Shown: positions 14,401-26,400 of the stretch, in pieces
Position numbering within the stretch: the stretch's first letter is position 1
How the letters are laid out: each line of letters starts with the position of its first letter
NCBI RefSeq assembly: GCF_902635505.1
Contig: NC_045428.1
Coordinates: 300,815,107 to 300,879,106, forward strand
Source of the DNA: Sarcophilus harrisii
Taxonomy: Eukaryota > Chordata > Mammalia > Dasyuromorphia > Dasyuridae
Reading direction: 5' to 3'
Length of the DNA: 64,000 nucleotides
Notes under the pieces: model-generated
Database searches by the model: none
What the model was told of the DNA's origin: nothing
What the model saw: the letters and a program-made list of their open reading frames with translations, nothing else
Program-made: the position numbers and the translations under genes

Positions 14401-17400
14401 ATTTTGGCGTCTCTTTGTTGTTTAAATAGATTTTGATGGTAAATCTCCTTCAACAGATAACTTGGAAATATCTGGAACCAGATTAAGTTTTCTCATTATA
14501 ATTACAGTAGAATATAGATAGGCTCATGGGTCATTTCTCAAAAAAAAAACTTTCTAGTCTTTGTGTATGGATGACTAGCTATTCTCATCTTCCCGGAGTC
14601 ATTTTTAACTGGCTGAAACCCAGAAGGTCTGCTTGCAGTAGGAAAAAGGCAGGTTCTTATTACTTAATGGATGATTACAAGTCCTTTAGAACAATGGGGG
14701 GAAAGGCTTTTTTTAGGGGGAAAAATCTACTTCCTTGTTACTTGTACAGACTGTTTTGTTTTTAAAAGTCTTCTGTTAGTAGTTGATTCTTAATACTGAC
14801 TACTAGTAATGGTATTTATATAAAATGTTTACCATATAATAATTAGAATTAAGTGCTTGATTATTAAACTATATTCATTTATCAAGCATCTACGTTCCAG
14901 GCTCTAGGGACTTAGACAAAAATTAAGTAGTCATGACCCTCAATGAGTTTACATTCTACTGGGGGAAACCACATGTTTGTACAGAATAAGTACAAGATGG
15001 TTTTGGGAGAGAGTACATTAACATCTGGAAACGTTTCATATAGAACAGGGCTTCTTACTTAACAGTTGCCCTGTGATATATTCTTTTTATCATTTTGGTG
15101 AAGTCTATGGACTACTTCTCATAAAAATATTTTTAAATTAATAAAACAAAGGAACCACATTATACCAAAATATAATTATTAAAATATTTATTTAAAAGCT
15201 ATCTAAATTCTAAGATGAAGCTCCAATGGATAAAATGACATTTAGCCTAAGATTTGAAGGAAATATGAGATTCTTAGACATGCAGGTGAGGTGGGGGTAC
15301 AACTAAGTCATTATAGGCATTGAGTATAGCTAGGTCAAAAGTGTAGAGATTGGAAGAATAGTGAATGTTATGTAAGGAACAGCAAGAAGGCCAGTATGAA
15401 TAAAAATTAGAGAAGTTGGTTAACCCTCGCTGCATTGCTATACAAGTTGACAAATATTTTTAAAAATTGAGAGATTTGGCTTAGGTCATTTCTGATGACT
15501 TGTCTTTTTTATCTCATAATGCACTGCTGCTCACTGTATATTTTCCCTTATGCCTTAGATCTAAAGAAATTGAAGCTATTGGCTGTAATGGAGATGCAGC
15601 TTTTCTTGCCGTCCGAGTCCAGCAGGTGGTGATTGAATTTATCTTGAATCATGTGGATCAAATTTTCAGCAGCTCATCATGCTCCATAGAGAATGATGGT
15701 AATTGTCCTGACATTTGTCACATAACCTGGCAGCCCATTCCAATTTTTCCTTGCCCTAGCGATATAAGCCAGAAACAAGTTGGAACAGGAATGGAATCCA
15801 AACCAGTATGTGTCTGTTCTATGCATGTCTCCATGTTTTTAATATTTGTCATGCATATATCTGCTGAATGTATGTGCCATGTGTTTGTAATTGGCATTTG
15901 CATGTTTCTGTCTATTCTAACATACACAACTTGCACCTGTCATGTATGTAGTTCCTGTAATGTGGTTAGGGACAATAGGATTGATGCAAATATTGTAGTC
16001 ATGGTGATTTTTCTAAACTATTTACAAGGTTGGTTTGATGTTTATCAATACTGAGCATGTACTTTTGTCCAAATTTAGCTGCATTTTCATTATTTCACAT
16101 GCCCTCTCAGAAGATGCTAATGTCTTCATCTGGATCATTTAAGTACAAGAGCTAAGCATTTTTTCAGTCTAGTGTAGAGCAGCGAGGTGGTGTAGTGGAT
16201 AGAGCACTATCTCTGGAGATAGGAGAACCTGAGTTCAAATCTGGCTTCAAATAAACATTTGACACTTACTAGCTGTGTGACCCTGCTTAGGTCAGTTAAC
16301 TCTGATTGCCTGAGGAAGAGGAGAGGAGAGAGGGTTTTATTAGTGCCTACTGGGAGTTAGGCACTGTGCTAGGTGTTGGTTACACACAGACAAAAGGAAA
16401 TTTCCCCTATATCAAGAAGCCCACTCTCTATTGGGAGAGATGAAAGGTACATACAGTGATTTCATTGGTCTAGGGATTTCCTGATTGAGAAAACCTGTAG
16501 ATCATCATCTTCTCAGGCAACTGCTCAGTTATCTAGCCTGTATGTTTCAGAGGTAGGATCTGAATTAGGAATTGCTGGCTTCAAGTCAGCTCTACCCACT
16601 ATACCATACTTCTTCCCTATATGCAAAATAAATGGAAGGGAATTTGAGAAAGAAAGGCTTTAGAAGATGAACCAACCAGAAAAAGCTTATTGTAAATGGT
16701 GACTTTTAAAGGAAAGTAAGTATTCTAAAAAGTTAAAGTGAAGCATGATCATATTCCAGAGATGGGAGGCAGTCCATACAAAGGAATGGAAATGGGGCAT
16801 GGGATATCTTATGATATCTTATAGGAAGATTATTAAAAAGGTCAGTTTGACTAGAGTGCTAAGGGATAAAGATTATGGTTTAGGGCTCCTTTTATTTCCC
16901 TCTCAGACTTGGGAAAATATGCTGCCAGCTCTCTGAAATGGAACTGAAACTACATTGAAGGGTTAAGTTTCAGAATTTTGAAAAATGCAAAAAGCTTCAT
17001 GTGAAATTGTAAAAAGAGGATAATAACAACACCTACCTCACAGGGTTTTTGTAAGGATCTAATGAAATAACTTTTATAAAGCATATTGCAATAATTTAAG
17101 CACTATATAAGTGCTGTTTCTTATAAGACTTTTAGTGAAGCTCCTGACTTTAGTTGCCCAATAAATGACTCAACTGATTACATGGGAAAATGACTTAATT
17201 TTTTTTTGAAGTTTATTTAGTTCTTCTCTAATATTTGTCTGTGTTATATGTGTTCTTATAATTTATGGCTTTGTTGATTATTTGTTAGGAGCATTATAGA
17301 AGGAATTAGTGGTCAAGTATTCCAGTTTTTGTAAAGTTGACTCTCTTAGACTTATCTTTAGGGTTATAGATCTTGGTAAGATTAGGGTTTGGTCCCTGTG

Positions 17401-20400
17401 GGTCTAGTCCCTACAGAGTCAAACTTGGGCCAACCAGAGCCTGGGGAAACTGGCTTATGGCTTATGCTATCCAAACTCACATGAGATTGATTTACATGCT
17501 AAAGTGCCAATTTATTAATTGGCATGATTAATCTCATACAGATGTAAAAAACATAACTGCCTCAAAACCAGAATGTTTATGCTGGAAGAGCCCAATATCT
17601 TCCCAGTAGGCAACCTTACTTGGGAAAACAAATTAATAACCAGAAGATTGCTTGGTAAATAAAAGACTCCAGGAAAGGGAATTATATGCTTTCCTGGGAT
17701 ATTTCCCATATCGTGTTGTTTATGATCTCATCAGTCACTGTTCTCCTGGGGATAATCCGCCTGGCAGATTGGCATATTGGGCAAAGCGCCCTCTCCCTAC
17801 TCAGTGCTAGAAACACACAAACAATTCTCATGCTCCAAAGCTCCCTTTGTTTGATTCCCAAATGACTGTCACATCATAACTGCTGTGAACTGTTTCTTTA
17901 AGAGTTTTTGCTGAACTAAGCCTGCTAGATTTCTAAGAGAAGTATATCTAGAGCTGACTGGGACCTTAAGTGCTTTGTGTGTGATATGGCTTAGTTGGGT
18001 TTCAAGCTTCAAGAACAACCTCCTCATCTTACAGAGGTGGAAACTGAGGCACACAGATATTAAGTATTTTGCCAAAGTTCACATAATAAACATAAGAGCC
18101 AGGATTTGAACTAGTTTCATACCAATGTAATAGCTTATCAATTCCATTTTAAGTGACTTGTTATTCAGTTGTGTCTAACTCTTTATGATCCCATTTGGAG
18201 TTTGCTTGGCAGAAATAATGGAGTGGTTTATTTCCTTTTCTAGTTCATTTGACAGATGAGGAAACAGAGGCAAGCAGGGTTAAGTGATTTGGGCAGGGTC
18301 ACATAGCTAGGAAGTGTCTGATTCTGGATTTGAATTCAGAAAGATAAGTCTTTATTCTAGGTCCAGCACTCTATCCACTGACTTTTATTCACTAAAGTGA
18401 GTAGCTACTCTATAGCATCTTAATCTCCAATCCCTCTGTAAATGAGTGATTCTAGGAAGCTGGGTTTGGGGAGTTTGGGAAGGAAGGAAGGAAGGCACTT
18501 ACTATATGTGCCAGGCACTATGTTAAGTACCTTACATTTAAATATTTCATTTGATTCTTATAACAACCTTGGAAAATAGATACTATTATTATCTCTATTA
18601 TACAATTAAGAAAACAAGGAAAACTTCCAAAAGACTTGTGATAGAAAGAGCCATCTGCATCTAGAGAGAGGAATATGGGCACTGAATATAGATCACAACA
18701 CAGTATTTTCACCTTTTGTTGTTTGCTTGCTTTTTTTCCTCTCCTCTTTTTTTTTCCTTTTTCATTTGATTTTTCTTATGGAACATGATAAATGTGGAAA
18801 TATTGCACATGTTTAACCTGTATTGGATTACTTGCTATCTAGGGGAGTGGGAAGGGAGGAAGAAAAATGTAGAACACAAGATTTTGCGAGGGTAAATGTT
18901 GAAAACTATCATGTATCTACTATGCATGTATTTTGAAAAATAAAAAGCTATTATTAAAAAAAGAATAAAAGAAAACAAGGCAAACAGTAGTTAAGTGACT
19001 TTCCCAGTAGCACATATCAAGCACATATCTGAAGTCTCTAAGATTTAACGTAGGTTTTTCTTGGCACTCTATCCACTGTACCATCTAGTTGCCTATAAGA
19101 CATACTGTATGACTAGTTATTAGTCATAAAAGTTGTCCTTTAAATTTTTTGGTTTTGCTATAAACCTTTGCCTCAGTTTATTCCTCGTCCTAGATCTTTT
19201 TTTTTCAGCCTTAATTCATGTCCTATATATTTTGCTAAAGTATATCTCCCAAAAAGTACTTTTCCCCCTACAGAATCTTACATTTGGAAGAAACTTCCAA
19301 GGCCATCTAGTCTAACCCATACCTGAAGAATCCCCTCTATAATCCTCCTGACAAGTGATCTGTAAAGTCATAAATTACAACAATACAATGTCATGGACAA
19401 ATATTGGAAGAGTTAAATAAACTTTAAAAATTAAGCCTTCTTCCAATTTAATCAGTTGAGTCGTTTATTGAGCAATTAAAGTTGGGAGCTTCACTAAAAA
19501 TCTTTGTTAATAATAACTAGCATTTATATTATTTAAAACTTTGCAAAAATGCATTATAAATATTATGTCATTTCATTTAATTCTAACAACAACCTTGGTT
19601 GGTTGGCACTATTATTTTTTACCTTTTACAGTTGAGAAAACTGAGGCACCGAACTGGGAATTACATCTCACCACTTAGAACGGTGCACATAGGCATATAG
19701 ATATTTATTGATTATTTGACTTGTTAATGATCACACAACTAGTAAGTGTCTGAGGTACAATTTAAAGTTAAATCTTACGTACTCCAAGGCCAATACTCTG
19801 TCTACTATGCCACCCAGCTGCCTCACTTCTATGTAAGTGAAAAATTTTAAGAAGCATTTTTAAAAGTTTTTATTTTTTTAACTAATATTTAAAATGACTC
19901 TTCTCCATAGAATCATAGAATGAACCAGCATAGTATGCAGGCATAACTATCATGATATTGCCCTGATCAATATCACTTCACAGTAAGATCAATGATGTCA
20001 TAAGCAAAAAATTATTACTCAGGTAAATCTACTATAACTTTGCAAATCATAACATCATTTCCTCAAAATACCATTCAAGTACTTTATTCCTATGGAACTA
20101 ACTAGTCACAATAATATCATTTCATGTTTTATGTTTGTGGAATTAACAGCATTAAGAGGGGAGTACATTTTATCCAAGTTCAACTTTCTTTTTTTTTTTT
20201 TTTTTTGCTGAGACAATTGGCGTTAAGTGGTCACAGAGCTAGGAAGTGTTAAGTGTCTGAGACCAGATTTGAACTCAGGTCCTCCTGACTTCAGGGTTGG
20301 TGCTCTAATTACTATACCAACTAATTGCCCTTTAATTTCATCTTTGTAAGAGTCCTTTTATCTGAAGATTATTATCTATGGAAAAGGTTATGCTATAATA

Positions 20401-23400
20401 ATATACAATATATTATAATAATATATGTATATAACATATTATATAATCAGTTATACAGAATTTATTAAGCATCAACTATATACTAGGGTCCTGAGCTATA
20501 CTTTGAAAATACAAATATGAAAGTGAGATTGTTCTTGTCTTTGAGGAGTTCATATTCTATGAGATAAAAATACTACATGTAATATGTCATGCTCTACATA
20601 AAGATAGTCTATTACACATCCTGAGTGGAACTGTCCTTAGAATGTAGTTTGTTAAAGGCATCCTAGAGCTTTCTGAGTGTTCAAAAATAAGCACAGCACT
20701 AGTGCCTTTCCCAAAAACTGAAAAAAGATCAACACGAGGCTCTTCTATTTATTAAAGAAAAAATAAAACTCTGGAAACTAGTAATAATCAAAATCAAGAT
20801 TCCTCTTCCCCCCCAAAAGAAAGAAAGTACTCTAACATATTACAGAAGTACCCCATGGATACCTAAAATGTTACTGAGGATTTTGCTTAAAATAATACCG
20901 GTGTGAGTACATATTTTTCTTCCATAGGGTTAGAACTCTGAAGCTAGAAGGGATCTCAAAGTCTTGCTAGTCCAATCTTTCATTTTACAGATGAGGAAAC
21001 TGAGACTCAGGGAGTTTATGTGATTGGGCATGGTCACATGTCATCACTTTGTGTTCTTCTATACTTTTCTTAGAAAGCTAAAATTGTATAAAAGTATTCT
21101 TCTAATATTATCTTTTCAACAAACATAAAATATGAAATGTTATTACTGGGATCAGTTAATTCCATAGGAACAAAGTTATGAATGGGAAATTGAATTGATG
21201 GTGTTATGATTTGCAAAGTTAAGATGTAAATCATGACCGAAATATGGCCATCTGGTTCAGTTGTTTCAATCATGTCCAGGTCTTCATGATCCCACTTGGG
21301 GTTTTCTTGGCTGTGCTAATGGACTGGTTTGCTATTTCCTTCTCCAACTCATTATACAAATGAGGAAACTGAAGTAAACAGGGCTAAGTGACTTGCCCAG
21401 GATCACATAGTTAGTAAGTGTCTAAGCCTGTATTCGAATTCAAGAAGAGGAGATTTCAGGCCTGGCACTTTGTCCACTACATTATCTAACTGCCCTAGAA
21501 ACATGGTATATCTTAGCATATCAATGACCATTTGCTCTCCAACTTTGAAGAGAAAAGTAGCCTCCTGTAACCTTCCTTCCCCCAGGCTCTGTCCAAAAAC
21601 TTATCTTATACTCTAGCTCTGCCCAGCTGATTTCAGAGGAAGGACAAAAACCTTTATTAGTGACCCAGGAACACCAGCATGACAGCATAAATAGCTAACA
21701 TTCTTATGGTTCTTTAAAGTTTGCAAAATACTTGACAACTATTATTCATTTCATCCTCACAGTAAGCGTGGAAGGTAGGGTTATCATTTTATAGATGAGA
21801 AAACTGAGGCTAAGAAAAATTTAGGGATTTGGTCACTATTATACAGCTAATAAGTATCCAAGGTACTTCCTGATTCTGGATCTGGCACTTTGTCCATTAC
21901 ACCACCTACTTGCCTACACCTAGAATAATAAACTGAGTGGGAAAGGTAGGAGGCAAAGTGGATAGAGCACTGGGCTTGAAATCGGCTAGGCTCATTTTTC
22001 TAGCCTTGAAGTTAGGAGGGCTAGTTTCAAATCCAGCCTAAGACACTAGCTATTTGATTCTGGCCAAATCACTTAATCCTGTTTGCCTTAGTTTCCTTAT
22101 CTGTATAGTGAGTTAGAGAAGGAAATGGCAAACCAAAAAATATCTTTGCCAAGAAATGGTATCATGAAGAATAGGACATGATTAAAAAAAGACTCAAAAG
22201 CAATAAATAGCAAAAATATCTCCATGGAACAGGGCAATCAAATTCCTATTATGTTCAACCATCAAAGTACCCATCTGCAGAAAGTCACTTTTACTCTTAT
22301 CTTCACTTCTCTCAGCTCCACAACCTATACAGGAGCAAGTCATTGACAAGGAAGGTTGTCCCCTGAAATAATCTGGTTCTGCTGGTGACCTCTGAAATAA
22401 CCAGGAGGAAAGCCAAGGGCCTTTTCTTCCAGCCCCACAGACTTTATGTTCAAAAACAAGGTTACCAAAAGATGGCTGTAGGAAGTAAGGATGGTTTGAG
22501 CTTAATCCTTAGGTTCTCCTCAGAGGACTTACTTCCTCCTATTTCTTTACAGAAAACAGGCCAATTATGAAAAGTCTGACCTTGCCTGCCCTCTCCCTCC
22601 CGATGAAGCTGGTGAGCCTTGAAGAAGCTCAGGCTCGGAGTCTGGCTACTAATCACCCTGCACGCAAAGAGAGGAGAGAAAATAGCCTGCCTGAGATTGT
22701 CCCTCCCACAGGAGCCCTCTTCCATACTGTCCTTGAGTTACCAGACAACAAGTAAGCTTGTATTTTTTAACCTAAGCATTTGAAAATATTTCAATGCTGG
22801 GAAATTTTAGGTGCAAATTGGAGAAATAAGGAATGGTTTCTTCACTTCTCTGCCAAATGAGGAGGGCTGTTAATCAAGGTTATATTAAGTATTTACTATG
22901 ACTTAATGAGGGCTAAACTGTATACTAGATGCTGAGAATAGAAGTAAGGGAATGAAGCAATCCCTATTTATAAGGCTCTTATTATATTCTAATTGGGGAG
23001 GTATCAAGTAAAAATATAAGTATATACAAGCCTAAAAGGAAAGTTAGTAACTAAAAATAAATGTAAATGTAGTTAAATGCAAGGTACTTGAGTGGGTTCA
23101 CTATTAATCAAATGTGAGAGTCGTGAAATTATGATTTTGATTTATATACCTATTTTACATACCTGGGATTTTATACCTATTTTATATAGATATTGGGGTT
23201 GCCTAAAAATTTCTTAGGTATAAAAGGATCGTGAATGGCAAGATTTAAGAAGCCCTGTTTTAGAGATCTAGACATTTGTATTTGGGAATACGAAAAAAGG
23301 TTTCATGTAGGAGATAATACTTAAGTCTTAAGGAAAAAGTGGGCCTCCATGAGGAAGGGAATGCATTATTAGGCATGGGGAATGACCAATGACCAGTGCA

Positions 23401-26400
23401 AAATTTTTCAATCAATCAGGAGATGGAATGTTGGGTGTGAGTAATAAAGAGAAGACAGTTTGGCTATATCGTAGAGTATAAATGGAAGAGTACTGTCTAT
23501 AAAGATTAGGAATCTAAGTTGACTCAACTTTTGAAATGCTTTAAAAGCTCAATAGAGAAATTTATATTTTATCTGAGAAGCAATAGGAAGGGAAAGAGAG
23601 GGAATGCAAGGTCAAGTTATATTAATTATCATGATACCTTATATTTTTCTGAGAAGCAATAGGAAGACCTTGGACTTAAGGAGGAAAGTGCTATGGTAAC
23701 CATCTGTGTTTAAGGTAAATCACTTTGGCAGGAGTGTGTAAAATGGAGTCAGGTGGAGGAAATTTAAGACCAATTAGGAATCTGTTGCAATAATTTAGAC
23801 CAAAGCTTCTTAGGTCTTGTGACTGAATGTGGGAGACACAAAATTAGGATTTATTATTAGTGAATGTTTTGATTTGATTTGTATACCTATTTTATATACC
23901 CAGTGTCACGTAAAAATTTCTCAAGGGAAAAGGAGTCACAAGTGGAAAAAGTTTAAGAAACCTTGCTCTAGACCAATCAATCAACTAACATTTATTAAAG
24001 TAGTTATATTAGTGAAGGGAAAGGGTCCAAGGCAAGAAATGTCATATTTTCTCCCACAACTGACAAGGCAAGAAGAAAATTTATTTCCAGAATTCTGGTA
24101 CCAATCTCATCACTCCTAGCAGTTCTAGGAGGAATTTTCTATCCCAGGAATTGTGTGATTTCTATAGGGTTAGTAACCTCCTATGCAACTATGAATTTTT
24201 TCCAGCTTATTACCACACCTGGGGTATTATTCACATAGCTATACAGCTCTTGTGAAATATACTCACACTCTGCTTGCCTGAAAGGCATTGGGATAGAACT
24301 AAAGATGATCTCTATTGGGCATTTTGCAATTTGTTTTTAGAAATATATTATCCTTGTAATGTATAAGTCCCAGTAAATGACTTGAAATCTTCAGAGTAAG
24401 GACTTTGTGCAGAAATAAACACATATTGTCTGGGTCAGTTCCTATTTGGGCTGAATCCCGCATTTTCTCCAAATGAATACAGGGCTTGGACTCTGTGCTC
24501 CCCCTGGTGTATCCATGACTTACTGCACTTTCTCAGCTAGTATAGCTGATCCTCCCTTTGTTTGAAAGAAATAAAAATAAAGATCATAAATTGACCCTTA
24601 CCTATGGTGCTAATTGTCCATCATTTGCAATAATTATAGAGACCAGTAGAAAGAAGGAAAAGGGAGTGTTTCCTTTTTTTTTTTTCTTTTTTTTATTTAA
24701 TAGCCTTTTATTTACAAGATATATACATGGGTAACTTTACAGCATTAACAATTGCCAAACCTCTTGTTCCAATTTTTCATCTCTTACCCCCCCACCCCCT
24801 CCCCTAGATGGCAGGATGACCAGTAGATGTTAAATATATTAAAATATAAATTAGATACACAATAAGTATACATGACCAAAATGTTATTTTGCTGTACAAA
24901 AAGAATCAGACTCTGAAATATTGTACAATTAGCTTGTGAAGGAAATCAAAAATGCAGGTGTGCATAAATATAGGGATTGGGAATTCAATGTAATGGTTTT
25001 TAGTCATCTCCCAGAGTTCTTTCTCTGGGCATAGCTAGTTCAGTTCATTACTGCTCCATTAGAAATGATTTGGTTGATCTCGTTGCTGAGGATGGCCAGG
25101 TCCATCAGAACTGGTCATCATATAGTATTGTTGTTGAAGTATATAATGATCTCCTGGTCCTGCTCATTTCACTCAGCATCAGTTCGTGTAAGTCTCTCCA
25201 GGCCTTTCTGAAATCATCCTGTTGGTCATTTCTTACAGAACAGTAATATTCCATAATTTTCATATACCACAATTTATTCAGCCATTCTCCAACTGATGGA
25301 CATCCATTCAGTTTCCAGTTTCTAGCCACTACAAAAAGGGCTGCCACAAACATTCGTGCACATACAGGTCCCTTTCCCTTCTTTATAATCTCTTTGGGAT
25401 ATAATCCCAGTAGTAACACTGCTGGATCAAAGGGTATGCACAGTTTGATAACTTTTTGAGCATAGTTCCAAACTACTCTCCAAAATGGTTGGATTCGTTC
25501 ACAACTCCACCAACAATGAATCAATGTCCCAGTTTTCCCACATCCCCTCCAACAATCATCATTATTTTTTCCTGTCATCTTAGCCAATCTGACAGGTGTG
25601 TAGTGGTATCTTAGAGTTGTCTTAATTTGCATTTCTCTGATTAATAATGACTTGGAGCATCTTTTCATATGACTAGAAATAGTTTCAATTTCTTCATCTG
25701 AGAATTGTCTGTTCATATCCTTTGACCATTTTTCAATTGGAGAATGGCTTGATTTTTTATAAATTAGAGTTAATTCTCTATATATTTTGGAAATGAGGCC
25801 TTTATCAGAACCTTTGACTGTAAAAATATTTTCCCAGTTTATTGCTTCCCTTCTAATCTTGTCTGCATTAGTTTTGTTTGTACAAAAACTTTTCAGTTTG
25901 GTATAATCGAAATTTTCTATTTTGTGATCAGTAATGATCTCTAGTTCTGCTTTGGTCATAAAGACCTTCCCCTTCCACAGGTCTGAGAGGTAAACTATCC
26001 TATGTTCCTCTAATTTATTAATAATTTCATTCTTTATGCCTAGGTCATGAACCCATTTTGACCTTATCTTGGTGTACGGCGTTAAGTATGGATCAATGCC
26101 TAGTTTCTGCCATATTAGTTTCCAATTTTCCCAGCAATTTTTATCAAAACAGTAAGTTCTTATCCCAAAAGCTGGGATCTTTGGGTTTGTCAAAGACTAG
26201 GTTGCTATATTTGTTGACTGTTTTATCCCTTGAACCTAATCTATTCCACTGATCAACTAATCTATTCCTTAGCCAATACCAAATAGTTTTGGTAACTGCT
26301 GCTCTATAATATAATTTTAGATCTGGTACAGCTAAGCCACCTTCATTTGATTTTTTTTTCATTAATTAAGGGAGTGTTTCCTTATCAAAAATCTGCTTTG

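Larger units (their letters stand above)
15699..22552 (+). other. ARHGAP31: ARHGAP31 intron
   Basis: Holds SINEs, MIRs and one sense L1 3' end, listed separately. 17140-17880 and 19840-20180 are free of repeats that I can recognise. 22215-22550 also shows nothing identifiable. Confidence 0.65.

Noticed and set aside
15699-16054. Extension of the ARHGAP31 frame past the 15698 donor
   Set aside because: The donor and the phase of the next exon, which continues ENRPIMKSL as in human, show these codons are intronic; a read-through isoform has no support.
25105-26193. 362-codon - strand frame as a host gene
   Set aside because: Sequence and 3' context are those of L1 ORF2, bounded by a target-site duplication.
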